A stretch of 64,000 nt of DNA from positions 124,001-188,000 of the forward strand of contig JAQWJE010000039.1 in assembly GCA_029248525.1 (NCBI GenBank), in the 5' to 3' direction. A program made the translations under genes and the position numbers. This document shows positions 52,049-60,940 of this stretch, piece by piece; within the stretch, counting starts at the first letter, position 1, and each line of letters begins with the position of its first letter. Source of the stretch: Candidatus Binatia bacterium (lineage in GTDB: Bacteria > Desulfobacterota > Binatia > UBA12015). Below the pieces are notes generated by a model. The model was not told where the DNA came from. It searched no databases and was given only the letters and a program-made list of their open reading frames with translations.

Positions 52049-54049
52049 ATGCCTCGTTCGTATACCATCCGCCGGGAGACCAGCGGCGAGCCACTTTATC
52101 GGATCGATTATCGTGGGGAACTCAATGAGGCCCAGTACCAGGCCGCAACGACGCTCGACGGTCCGGTTCTGGTGATTGCCGGCGCAGGCAGCGGCAAGAC
52201 GCGCACACTGATCTATCGGGTTGCCCGTCTGGTCGAGTCCGGGGTCGACGCCAAATCCATCCTGTTATTGACCTTCACCCGTCGCGCTTCGCAGGAGATG
52301 TTGCGCCGAGCCGAGGCTCTATTGGGAGACGAGGGGCTTGATCGGGTGACGGGCGGTACCTTTCACTCCTTCGCGAATCTCGTCTTGCGTCGGTACGGAG
52401 AGCTCTACGGCTGGCCGCCTCGCTTTACGATCCTCGATCGGAGTGATTCCGAAGATACATTGCAGCTCATGCGGGTGCGGTTGGGTCTCGACTCGCGGGA
52501 GCGGCGGTTCCCTCGCAAGAAGACTCTGGCAAAGATTTTCAGCGCCATGGTCAACCGGGGGCTATCTATCGAAGAGATTCTGGAGCTGGAGTACCCGCAA
52601 CTGCTCGACGATCTCGAGGATCTGGCCGCTTGCCGGGCGGCTTTTGAGGAATATAAGTCGGACCGAAATCTGTTGGACTACGACGATCTGCTGCTCCACC
52701 TGGTCCGTCATTTGCGCGAGAACGACGAGCTCCGGCTACGTCTGCGAAAGCTGTACCGGTACATCATGGTTGACGAGTATCAGGATACCAACCAGATCCA
52801 GGCGGAGATCGTCTCCTTGCTCGCGGGAGAGAATGGGAACCTGATGATCGTGGGAGACGATGCTCAGTCGATCTATGGATTTCGCGGGGCGGATGTGGAG
52901 AATATCCTTCGGTTCCCAACCGAGCATAAGGCAACCAGCGTGATTCGTCTCGAGGAAAACTACCGCTCCACGCAACCGATTCTGGATGTGACGAACGCAG
53001 TGATCGCCGCCTCGGACCAGCGACATGAAAAAACGCTTTTTAGCTCGCGGAAGGAAGGTGAGGTTCCCTGGGTGGTCCCAGCCCCCGACGAGCGTTGGCA
53101 AAGTCTGTTCGTGAGGCAGCGTATCCTTGATCTGGTGGAGGAAGGCGTACCTCTGAATCGGATTGCAGTCCTGTTTCGTTCGTCCACGCATTCCTTTGAT
53201 TTGGAACTCGAGTTGACTCGGGCGGGAATTGACTACGTCAAGCGTGGTGGGTTTCGTTTTCTGGAAAGCGCTCACGTAAAAGATGTTCTCGGCTTCCTGC
53301 GCGTACTGGAGAATGCGCAGGATTCAGTTGCCTGGGGCCGAATCCTGCTTCTGCTCGACAGCGTTGGTGCCAAGGCCGCAGGGCAGGCGCTGGAGTGGAT
53401 GGGCTCTGCGGCTTCAGGCGATCGGCGACTCTCGACGTATGAAGGCAGCCCCGGCATGCGAAAGGGCGCGATCCAGTCGATCCGCTCCCTGGGGGCCTTT
53501 CTTGAGTCCCTGCAGCCGGAAGCCTCCGAGCCCTCGGTTCTGGTCGATCAGGTTCTGCGGTTTTATCAGCCAATCCTCGAGCGCGAGTATCGGGAGGACG
53601 CTCCGAAGAGAGAACGCGATCTCGAGCAGTTCCAGATCCTGGCGGAGAGATTCCCGACCCTGACGCAATTGCTTTCGGAATTGGCATTGGAGCCGCCGGT
53701 GGATGCAGTGGGCGGTTCGGTCGCGTTGGACACAGCCGACCAGGGACAATTGGTTCTCTCCACGATTCATTCGGCGAAAGGGCTGGAGTGGCATTCGGTG
53801 TTCGTTCTCTCGGTCCTCGAGGGGCGTCTGCCATCGATCTACGCCCTCGAAGCAGGAGATCTCGAAGAGGAACGTCGGCTTCTCTACGTCGCCTGTACGC
53901 GGGCCGAGGAGAACCTCTATCTCTGTTACCCGATGGAAGTGCAGGATCGCGCGATGGGCGGATTTGTTTCGGCGCGGGTGTCCCAGTTTCTGGCGGATGT
54001 TCCGGAAGAAGCGATGCTTCAGCTTCGCCTCGAAGGCGAGGAATCATGA
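52049..54049 (+). CDS. UvrD/PcrA-type superfamily 1 DNA helicase
   Basis: 666 residues from ATG 52049. LNEAQYQAATTLDGPVLVIAGAGSGKT (parts: LNEAQYQA and AGAGSGKT at 44-51) is Q-motif plus Walker A. Then LTFTRRAS, TFHSFA, VDEYQDTN (motif II), GDDAQSIYGFRGA (motif III), EENYRSTQPI and, near the end, STIHSAKGLEW and LLYVACTRAEENL. It should translocate 3'-5' on DNA in repair. An in-frame extension to 51236 runs antisense to the tusA operon and is not real. Shorter at the C-terminus than E. coli UvrD (720). Confidence 0.93.
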   Translation: MPRSYTIRRETSGEPLYRIDYRGELNEAQYQAATTLDGPVLVIAGAGSGKTRTLIYRVARLVESGVDAKSILLLTFTRRASQEMLRRAEALLGDEGLDRVTGGTFHSFANLVLRRYGELYGWPPRFTILDRSDSEDTLQLMRVRLGLDSRERRFPRKKTLAKIFSAMVNRGLSIEEILELEYPQLLDDLEDLAACRAAFEEYKSDRNLLDYDDLLLHLVRHLRENDELRLRLRKLYRYIMVDEYQDTNQIQAEIVSLLAGENGNLMIVGDDAQSIYGFRGADVENILRFPTEHKATSVIRLEENYRSTQPILDVTNAVIAASDQRHEKTLFSSRKEGEVPWVVPAPDERWQSLFVRQRILDLVEEGVPLNRIAVLFRSSTHSFDLELELTRAGIDYVKRGGFRFLESAHVKDVLGFLRVLENAQDSVAWGRILLLLDSVGAKAAGQALEWMGSAASGDRRLSTYEGSPGMRKGAIQSIRSLGAFLESLQPEASEPSVLVDQVLRFYQPILEREYREDAPKRERDLEQFQILAERFPTLTQLLSELALEPPVDAVGGSVALDTADQGQLVLSTIHSAKGLEWHSVFVLSVLEGRLPSIYALEAGDLEEERRLLYVACTRAEENLYLCYPMEVQDRAMGGFVSARVSQFLADVPEEAMLQLRLEGEES

Positions 54050-54115
54050 GCATATTCCGGGCATTTGCTGATCGGTCTCGAACCGGGCAAACTCGGGTGC
54101 GGAAACCTTGAGACG

Positions 54116-55939
54116 ATGTACGAGACTTTTTTCGGTCTAGACGAACCGCCATTCCGGCTTACGCCCGACCCGCGTTATCTCTTCCTTTCGCGTCGGCACC
54201 GGGAGGCCCTCGGACATCTTTCCTTCGGTATTCGGGACGGCGCGGGCTTCGTGGCCATTACGGGCGAGATCGGCGCCGGGAAGACGACTCTCCTGCGTTC
54301 GCTTCTCCGCGATGCCGACGAGAAAATTCAATATGCCTACGTTCTGAACCCCGTAATGACGGGGGTAGAGCTTCTCGAGGAAATCAATCACGAACTCGGT
54401 CTGCGAGAACAAGGTGGGCGGCGGGAGCTTCTCGGTGCTCTCAACCAATATCTTCTCGAGCAGAAGTCCCGGGAGCGTCAGGTCGTGATTGTCGTCGATG
54501 AGGCACAGGCTCTCGATGGAGGGATCCTCGAGCAATTGCGGATGCTGTCCAACTTCGAGACCGAGACTTCAAAACTGCTGCAGATCGTTCTGGTTGGCCA
54601 GCCGGAGCTTCGCGACCTTCTCGCACGCCCCGAGCTGACCCAGCTGAATCAGCGGATTACAGTTCGTTTCCATCTGACGGCACTGGATCGTGCTGAGACA
54701 GCGGACTACGTGCGGCATCGTCTTGCGATCGCCTCGGGTGGCGCGACCCGGGAGATCTTTACCAAGGCGGCGCTCAAGCGAATCCATGTTCATGGACGGG
54801 GTTTGCCGCGCCTGATCAACCAGATTTGTCATCGCGCGCTTCTGGTCGCGTTCGCCGCGGATCGGTCGCGCGTCACACGCCGGCTTCTGGATCAGGCTGC
54901 CGAGGAACTTGGCGATTCTCTTGGAGCCCGTCGGCCCGTCGCCCCGCGGGCGGGACGGACGAAGCGGATAGCGGCGGGCGTGGTTCTCGGGGTTGCTCTT
55001 TCGGGTTCTGCCTTTCTCGGTGCGAAGCTCTGGAGTTCCGAGATCTCGACAGAGTGGCTCGCGGTCCGGTCGCGCGAGGTGGTGGACGCGGTCACGGGTG
55101 CCCCCGAGGCCGCCAATCGGGGTGAGATTCAGGTGAGCGACGTTGAGCTTGGTGAGGCCGCGGCCTCGGAACTCGAGGATCTGGCTTTCCTCGCAGAACC
55201 GTCGGCGCCAATAGCTCCGGATCGGGACGGCGAAGCTGCCGCCGCTATGCTCGAAGGGGCATTTCGACAGTCGTCCTCGGGCCACTCTGCCTATGAGGCG
55301 ATCGAATCCTTGCTGGCTACCTGGCCCGCGGCCCCGCTGTCGCCAGCGGAGTCCTCGGCTAATGAATTTGATCTCGCAGGGATCGCCGCGGATCGTGGTT
55401 TGTCCTACGAGTTGGTCGAGGGCGATGTAGGACTGCTGGGGGTTCTCGACCTGCCGGTGATTCTCGAGGTGAGTGCGGGGAGCGATGGCGGTGGGGCACG
55501 ATTCGGTCTTCTGGAATCGGTGTCTGCCGGTCGTGTTCTCTTTCGCTTTGATGGCAGTAGTTTCTCGTTGCCTGCCGGGATTCTGGATTCGTACTGGAAT
55601 GGGCGGGCGCATCTGTTCTGGAAGGACGTTGACGACCTCGGACCGTTGTTGGCGGAGGGCTCGTTTGGCCCGCAGGTCGAACGTCTGCATCTGCTCTTGC
55701 GCGACGCGGATATTTCGGACGCCAGTATCGGTGATGTTTTTGATTCGACCACGGCCGACGCAATCGCTCGCTTTCAGGAGGGAATTGGCCTCCGGGTGGA
55801 CGGGAAAGTGGGTCCCTTGACCATGATCGCGCTTTACCGTGCGGGGTTGCCTGGCGCGATGCCGCGCCTGAGCGCTCCCGTCGAGATACAGCCTATCTCG
55901 TCCACTTCGGCGGGGAACTCCGGAGGTTTCCGACCATGA
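54116..55939 (+). CDS. ExeA/GspA-like ATPase with peptidoglycan-binding domain
   Basis: 607 residues from ATG 54116 (MYETFFGLDEPPFRLTPDP is the normal ExeA start; an earlier in-frame ATG at 54065 is unlikely). AAA+ domain with Walker A GEIGAGKT at 50-57 and VVIVVDEAQAL, one membrane helix near 300-320, a variable periplasmic part and a C-terminal peptidoglycan-binding domain (LLAEGSFGPQVERL to VDGKVGPLTMIAL). ExeA with ExeB places the type II secretin through the cell wall. ATGA overlap with the next gene. No other T2SS genes are in the window. Confidence 0.9.
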   Translation: MYETFFGLDEPPFRLTPDPRYLFLSRRHREALGHLSFGIRDGAGFVAITGEIGAGKTTLLRSLLRDADEKIQYAYVLNPVMTGVELLEEINHELGLREQGGRRELLGALNQYLLEQKSRERQVVIVVDEAQALDGGILEQLRMLSNFETETSKLLQIVLVGQPELRDLLARPELTQLNQRITVRFHLTALDRAETADYVRHRLAIASGGATREIFTKAALKRIHVHGRGLPRLINQICHRALLVAFAADRSRVTRRLLDQAAEELGDSLGARRPVAPRAGRTKRIAAGVVLGVALSGSAFLGAKLWSSEISTEWLAVRSREVVDAVTGAPEAANRGEIQVSDVELGEAAASELEDLAFLAEPSAPIAPDRDGEAAAAMLEGAFRQSSSGHSAYEAIESLLATWPAAPLSPAESSANEFDLAGIAADRGLSYELVEGDVGLLGVLDLPVILEVSAGSDGGGARFGLLESVSAGRVLFRFDGSSFSLPAGILDSYWNGRAHLFWKDVDDLGPLLAEGSFGPQVERLHLLLRDADISDASIGDVFDSTTADAIARFQEGIGLRVDGKVGPLTMIALYRAGLPGAMPRLSAPVEIQPISSTSAGNSGGFRP

Positions 55940-57036
55940 GTACAGTATTGGATGCTTTAGCCAAAGCCGATCGAAAGACCAGCGGCTCAGTTGAGCCAGG
56001 CGCGCCGCCGCCCTCGGGACCTCCTCCGCGATCACGCATGTGGCGGATCCTCGCTTTGGTTGTTCTGGTCGGCGGGACCTTCGTGGTCGGGATGTTTACC
56101 GGAGAGGAGGATGCTGGTGATGGAGACGGTTCGGCTTTGCCCTCCGTTCAATCGGACTCGGTCCAGTCAGACTCCGCAGCCGGTCTTGCCGCGAGCGCCG
56201 GGGATGGCGAGATTCTCGACGGGCGCGATGTTCCTGCCGAACTCGAGGTGGCCGAAGTGGATCTGACCGAGGAAAGTCCGAAGGCCGCCGGTGCTGTTGC
56301 GCGAAGGGTTCCGGGTGCCGGGAAGCCGCAGAAGCGCGCTGGCAATGAGGCTTCGGTGGCGGCGGAAAACGGCGCACCTGGCGACGCGATCGCCGCGCGC
56401 GAGGTTTGGCGGGAGCAACGGATGGCCGCCCGCGATGCCGCCCGTGCGGCGCGTAAAAGCGTGGCTGAGGGCGAGCTATCGCGCGAGGAGTACCGCGAGG
56501 AGAGGCGCGAGCAACGGGCCTTGATGAAGCAGGAGAGGGCTGAGAATCAGGCCGATCGTCGCGCGGCCCAGTTGGAGCGTCGGAATGAATTGCGTGCCAA
56601 ACGGCTGGCCCGGGCGGCCGAAAAATCCGGCAAGGCTTCAGCGGTGGCTGGGTCGGTGGCTCAAAAGCCCGCTGGTGTGGCGACGAGCGAGGACACGGGT
56701 GCCGTGAGGGCCGGGAGCATCGGAGAGTCCCCCGTCGCGTCACCAATAGTCGTGCCGGAGGTTACCCCTCTGCCCGGATCCCCCGCTGAACCACCGGAGG
56801 GGCATTCGCTGGAGGTGCGGCGGTCGATGCCGACAGGTGCACCCGCGATGCGCATCCAGATACTCCAATGGTCTCGCGACGATGAGCGCCGTTTTGCATT
56901 TCTCAGTGTTGAAGGTGGCCGTGCGACGCGGGTGACGGAAGGTACCGTGTTGGGTCCCGTGCAGGTCAAGACCATCTATCGCGAAATGATCGAGTTGGAA
57001 GTGAACGGGAACACTTTCCTGCTTCGCGCCAATTAA
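55936..57036 (+). CDS. GspB/ExeB-like protein
   Basis: 366 residues. MSTVLDALAKADRK matches the GspB start, followed by one membrane helix (35-55), a long Ala/Arg/Glu-rich segment (90-235) that should form a charged coiled coil, and a C-terminal GspB domain (280-366; MRIQILQWSRDDERRFAFLSV in part, IYREMIELEVNGNTFLLR in part). It partners ExeA in the inner membrane. The middle charged part is longer than usual. Confidence 0.85.
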   Translation: MSTVLDALAKADRKTSGSVEPGAPPPSGPPPRSRMWRILALVVLVGGTFVVGMFTGEEDAGDGDGSALPSVQSDSVQSDSAAGLAASAGDGEILDGRDVPAELEVAEVDLTEESPKAAGAVARRVPGAGKPQKRAGNEASVAAENGAPGDAIAAREVWREQRMAARDAARAARKSVAEGELSREEYREERREQRALMKQERAENQADRRAAQLERRNELRAKRLARAAEKSGKASAVAGSVAQKPAGVATSEDTGAVRAGSIGESPVASPIVVPEVTPLPGSPAEPPEGHSLEVRRSMPTGAPAMRIQILQWSRDDERRFAFLSVEGGRATRVTEGTVLGPVQVKTIYREMIELEVNGNTFLLRAN

Positions 57037-57043
57037 GCGCGCA

Positions 57044-57964
57044 TCAGGAGCTCTTTGCCGTTGTGGAGGCCTTCTCGTCGGGGAGGTCGCTCAGGAACTC
57101 ACGGATCGCCGCGAGCAGCAGGTCCGGCTGGTCGAAGTGAATCATATGACCCGCCTGCGGGATTTCGACGTATTGGGCGTTGGGAAAAGCACCCACTCGG
57201 GCCTCCAGTTCCTCCGGCTTCAGGTAGACGGCGCCCGGCTCATCATTCCAGAACTCCCCCGACTCGCTTCCCTGCAGAAGGAGCGTCGGCACCGTGATCT
57301 GCGACCAGCAGTGCAGCATCCACTCCAAACGAAAGCCGCCCGCCACCCCGAGAGTCACGAGCATGGGGTCAAATTTCCATTCCAGAGTCCCGTCCTCGCG
57401 GGCGCGCGTTCCCAACTCGGTGAGATCACGTGCCTTGGCCTCGCTCAGCCGTGGATTGCGTTTGCGCAGGCGAGCAAATGCGGCCTCCAGATCGGGCAGG
57501 CCAGGCAGGCCACCCTGTGCGCGATCGATGGCACGCCAAACCATCCGATGGCGCTTCAGGCGCCATGGGATGGATCGCGGAGGAGGGCCGATGCCTTCGA
57601 TAATGATCACGGCGCGAGCCACGTCCGGGAAGGTTCCCGCCCATTGGCCAACAATTTCGCCACCAAGCGAGTGGCCGACCACGATAGGCTTTTCCAGCCG
57701 AAGGGCACGAATCATATTTCGGATATCGCCCACGAAATGACCGAAGGCGTAATAGGGCGTGGACTCGCTATCTCCGTGACCGCGGAGGTCGATCGCATAA
57801 ACCCGATAGTCACGACTCAGTTCGCGCGACAGGTCATCGAACGAGTGGCTATGGTCGCGCAGTCCATGGACGAGCACCAACGGCGGGTTTTCGAGGCGTC
57901 CCCAATCGCGGAAATGAATCCGAAGAGCTCCGCTGCGAAAGAAACGTTCTCGGTAATCGCGCAT
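57044..57964 (-). CDS. Alpha/beta-hydrolase
   Basis: 306 residues, cytosolic. LVLVHGLRDHSHSF (oxyanion HG), nucleophile in VVGHSLGGEI, and catalytic His in QAGHMIHFDQP form the triad. A cap-like insert (about 135-215) is Arg-rich. The fold covers esterases, lipases and haloalkane-type hydrolases; the substrate is not predictable. It ends 7 bases from the convergent gspB-like gene. Confidence 0.88.
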   Translation of the reverse strand: MRDYRERFFRSGALRIHFRDWGRLENPPLVLVHGLRDHSHSFDDLSRELSRDYRVYAIDLRGHGDSESTPYYAFGHFVGDIRNMIRALRLEKPIVVGHSLGGEIVGQWAGTFPDVARAVIIIEGIGPPPRSIPWRLKRHRMVWRAIDRAQGGLPGLPDLEAAFARLRKRNPRLSEAKARDLTELGTRAREDGTLEWKFDPMLVTLGVAGGFRLEWMLHCWSQITVPTLLLQGSESGEFWNDEPGAVYLKPEELEARVGAFPNAQYVEIPQAGHMIHFDQPDLLLAAIREFLSDLPDEKASTTAKSS

Positions 57965-58009
57965 GGTTGGGGAGTAGCGACCGGCGCTTCGGATCGCTAC
58001 CTTGGTGCT

Positions 58010-59014
58010 ATGGCTGCATCGTTTTCTCTCGGGGAAATGCGGATTGACCCGGCACTTGTCCTCGCTCCGATGTCGGGTGTGACCGATATGGCTTTCCGCC
58101 GTTTGATTCGGGAATTGAACCCGGGGGCTGTGGGCCTTGTGGTGAGCGAGTTCATCTCAATTGAAGGCCTGACTCGTAAGGATCTGCGCAGTCAAAGGAT
58201 GCTGACCTACCACCCGAACGAACATCCGATCTCAATCCAGATCTTCGGCGCGGACGCGGACCGGATGGCCGAAGCGGCCGCCATGGTCCAGGCGACCGGA
58301 GTGGATGTCCTCGACATCAATTGTGGATGTCCGGTTCCAAAAGTCGTTCGTCGCGGGGGTGGCGCTGATCTCATGCGTCAGGCCGACCGACTGGAGAAAC
58401 TTCTGCGTGCGGTCAAGCGGGAGCTCTCGATCCCCCTCACGCTCAAGGTACGCGCGGGATGGGATGAGAATTCGATCAACGCGCCGGAGATCGCCCAGAT
58501 GGCCGAGTCCTGCGGCGTTGAAATGATGGGCGTCCACGGCCGGACCCGAGTGCAGCTCTACAAGGGAGCTGCGGATTGGGAAATCATTCGCTCGGTCAAG
58601 GATGCCGTCGGTATTCCGGTGCTGGGTAGCGGTGATGTCGTTTCGGTGGCGACGGCACGAAAACGGTGGGAGGTGGGTGGCGTTGATGGCCTGCTCATCG
58701 GTCGCGGCGCAATGGAAAATCCTTGGATCTTCTCGCAACTGGCAGCGGACCTGAAAGGCGAAACCGCACCGACACCAACTCTCGAGGATCGTTTCGCGGC
58801 CCTGCGGCGCTATTACGAACTTCTCCTCGAGAGCTACCCCGAGAAGACCGCTGCTCCGCGACTCCGCGGGATGGGCTGTCGGACGCTGAAATCGTTTCCG
58901 GGCAGCGCCATCCTTCGGGATCGTGTTGGCAAATCGCGCACCGCGGAGGAGCTTTTTCAATTGCTGGAGGACTTTCTCGCATACCGCGATCGCAAGGGGC
59001 ATGCGGCAGCCTAG
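58010..59014 (+). CDS. dusB: tRNA-dihydrouridine synthase (DusB-like)
   Basis: 334 residues from ATG 58010 (ATG 58037 is an alternative). APMSGVTDMAFR near 19-30, catalytic Cys107 in DINCGCPVPK, KVRAGWDE, GVHGRTRVQLYKG and IGRGAMENPWIF show a Dus enzyme of the DusB kind. NCGCP has an extra Cys where most have M. It reduces uridine in the tRNA D-loop with FMN. The frame extends upstream to 57137 in antisense of the hydrolase gene; that part is not coding. Confidence 0.92.
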   Translation: MAASFSLGEMRIDPALVLAPMSGVTDMAFRRLIRELNPGAVGLVVSEFISIEGLTRKDLRSQRMLTYHPNEHPISIQIFGADADRMAEAAAMVQATGVDVLDINCGCPVPKVVRRGGGADLMRQADRLEKLLRAVKRELSIPLTLKVRAGWDENSINAPEIAQMAESCGVEMMGVHGRTRVQLYKGAADWEIIRSVKDAVGIPVLGSGDVVSVATARKRWEVGGVDGLLIGRGAMENPWIFSQLAADLKGETAPTPTLEDRFAALRRYYELLLESYPEKTAAPRLRGMGCRTLKSFPGSAILRDRVGKSRTAEELFQLLEDFLAYRDRKGHAAA

Positions 59015-59049
59015 TTGCGGGCATGTCTCCTTATCCGGCTTGTCCTTGT

Positions 59050-59805
59050 CTATCGAAGGGTCTTCTGCAGAAATTCGATGGCTCGGCCCCAAGCGTCCTC
59101 CGCGGCATGCGGTCGAAAAGCCTCGGGGCGATACAGGTTCAGAAACGCGTGTCCGGCTCGGGGGTAGCGATGCAACTCGAGGGCGAGATGGCTCTCGCTG
59201 CAGCTCGATTCGAGTTCGTCGAGGTCGCTGACGGGGATCAGCGCGTCTTCGAGGCCATAGAGGCCGAGTAGCGGGCAGGCGAGGTCGCGGATCATGTCGA
59301 GCGCGCTCTCCGGCCGGTGCGGGGTCCGTTGGGTCGTCTGGAGCATACCGTAGAAACTGACGGCCGCCGTGAATTGCGGGATGCGACACGCCGACATGAT
59401 TGCGAATTGCCCTCCCAGGCAAAACCCGACGACTCCAGTCGATGAGGAACCTGTGGCGCTCAGATAACCGGCGGCTGCCGCGATATCGGAAAGGATCCGA
59501 CGGTCGGGGAGCGCATCGATCCAGCGATGAACCGCTTTCATATCGCTGAGTTGGGGCGCGCCTTCGCGGCTATAGATGTCGAGCACCAGCGTCCGCATGC
59601 CCGCGTGGGCGAGAGCGGCACCGAGCTGCTCGTAGAGTGACGATAGCCCGTGCACATCTGGTACGAGGACGATTCCGGATCTCGCATTTGCGAGTGTTTC
59701 GAAAAGAACCCCTCGAATCTCCGCTCCGTTGTTGAGGAAAGAAATTTCCTCGCCGCGAATGCCGCCGGTATCGGGCTCCCATTTGTGCTCGCTGTCATTG
59801 TTCAT
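59050..59805 (-). CDS. Dienelactone hydrolase family protein
   Basis: 251 residues. The N-terminal start (EISFLNNGAEIRGVLFE), nucleophile Cys in GVVGFCLGGQFA, Asp in LYGLEDALIP and His in AGHAFLN give the DLH triad (Cys-Asp-His). Such enzymes cleave lactones or thioesters of aromatic degradation and other small esters. It stands alone, convergent with dusB (36 bases). Confidence 0.88.
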   Translation of the reverse strand: MNNDSEHKWEPDTGGIRGEEISFLNNGAEIRGVLFETLANARSGIVLVPDVHGLSSLYEQLGAALAHAGMRTLVLDIYSREGAPQLSDMKAVHRWIDALPDRRILSDIAAAAGYLSATGSSSTGVVGFCLGGQFAIMSACRIPQFTAAVSFYGMLQTTQRTPHRPESALDMIRDLACPLLGLYGLEDALIPVSDLDELESSCSESHLALELHRYPRAGHAFLNLYRPEAFRPHAAEDAWGRAIEFLQKTLR

Positions 59806-59927
59806 CGTTCGGTCTTGGCCTTTCCTGCGAAGAATATCCGTTGGCCGAGCCGATAGGGCCTGGCCCCAGCGCTCGAGGGCGCGGGAGTCCCAAGCGGATA
59901 TCCGATGTAATCGAAAAGGAGAATAGG

Positions 59928-60245
59928 ATGATGAGGAAAGTTTTTCGTAAGACGTGCATACGCGCGGCGGTCTTGAGCGCGATGCTCTGGGGATCGCTTG
60001 GGGTGGCCGGATCCGCTCTGGGTGCTGAGGAGGTTCTCGACCTGAATCAGGCCTCGGTCGCGGAGCTCTCGAGCTTGCCGGGTATCGGGTTGGTGCGCGC
60101 GCAGGCGATCGTGGCTCGGCGGTCCGAGATGCGATTTGGAAGAGTTGAAGAACTACTCGACGTTCCCGGGATCGGAGATGCCGTTTTTGCCGGACTCCAA
60201 TCTCGGGTGCGGATCGTGCCGGTGAATCCTCCTCCGTCGAGGTAG
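59928..60245 (+). CDS. Secreted ComEA-like helix-hairpin-helix protein
   Basis: 105 residues from ATG 59928 with a strong AAAGGAG six bases upstream, which rules out the in-frame ATG at 59841. A signal peptide (1-33, cut near ALGAEE) precedes LDLNQASVAELSSLPGIG and FGRVEELLDVPGIG, two hairpins of the DNA-binding ComEA type. In transformable bacteria ComEA ratchets incoming DNA in the periplasm. A comM homologue also lies in the window, but no pilus or ComEC gene is nearby. Confidence 0.88.
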   Translation: MMRKVFRKTCIRAAVLSAMLWGSLGVAGSALGAEEVLDLNQASVAELSSLPGIGLVRAQAIVARRSEMRFGRVEELLDVPGIGDAVFAGLQSRVRIVPVNPPPSR

Positions 60246-60359
60246 GTACTTGGCCGCCGAGAGGCTCACGGGACCAGCGCCGATCACCTGATATCGGATT
60301 GATTTCAGAAAGATTTCGGCCGCTCGATTCGATTCCCGATGAGCTTCTCGCGCTGGTCG

Positions 60360-60400
60360 GGCTGCGCGTCTACCTGGCTGCGCGTCTACTCGGCTGCGCG
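60360..60400. repeat. 16-bp tandem repeat, about 2.5 copies
   Basis: Unit GGCTGCGCGTCTACCT (60360-60375), a copy with two changes (GGCTGCGCGTCTACTC, 60376-60391) and a partial third, GGCTGCGCG (60392-60400). It spans the 3' end of the SRPBCC gene, including its stop codon at 60386-60388. The unit is not a multiple of three bases. Confidence 0.75.
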
Positions 60401-60829
60401 CCGCTGAACTTCCGTGGAGAGTTCCTCGAGCGAGTTTCGCAAAGCGGATCCTTCGGCAATCCGGCGAATCGGCCCCGGAATCCAGAATCCGGTCTCGACT
60501 GCTTGATGGCAGATGCAATTAGTTCCACCATCTTCCGCGACCAGCTCGTAGGAGCCTTCGATCGAAGTGAGGTCCCCCTCGGTCATTCGCCATGAAAACC
60601 CGTCGGGTAGGTTGAAACTGTAGGCGAGGGTGTAACGTACTGTGCGAATCGTCATATCTATGGCGAACGCAACATGGCTGCCCAGTCCCTCGGGCCCACG
60701 GTCAATGATGCGCGCTTCGGTAAAAGCGCCGGACCATTTCGGATAAGCCTCGAAATCCGTGAGCACCGCCAGAACATCGACGGGCGAGCATGGAATGTGA
60801 ATGGTTTCGGTTCTCTTGGTAGCCGCCAT
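60386..60829 (-). CDS. SRPBCC/START-like polyketide-cyclase-type protein
   Basis: 147 residues. VLAVLTDFEAYPKWSGAFTEARI (key part LTDFEAYPKWSG) is the typical opening of the helix-grip fold, and the last helix (RRIAEGSALRNSLEELSTEV in part) completes it. The fold holds a hydrophobic ligand. The short C-terminus (RRAAE) lies inside a 16-bp tandem repeat. Alone; divergent from mtnA by 111 bases. Confidence 0.85.
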   Translation of the reverse strand: MAATKRTETIHIPCSPVDVLAVLTDFEAYPKWSGAFTEARIIDRGPEGLGSHVAFAIDMTIRTVRYTLAYSFNLPDGFSWRMTEGDLTSIEGSYELVAEDGGTNCICHQAVETGFWIPGPIRRIAEGSALRNSLEELSTEVQRRAAE

Positions 60830-60940
60830 GATCTATCTGCTGATGGTTTTAGGACATCAGGTCAAGCCCGAAGCGTATGGAGCCGGGGTTTGCATTCTGG
60901 CTATTGTCCCCGGCCGAGGGGCTCGGTAAACAAGAAAGCG

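Noticed and set aside
57137-58009. 291-codon extension before the Dus enzyme
   Set aside because: Antisense to the alpha/beta hydrolase; composition typical for a shadow frame.
59928-60245. Competence locus built from comEA-like and comM-like genes
   Set aside because: The two genes are 9 kb apart in unrelated operons and no comEC, comF or pilus gene is present in the window.
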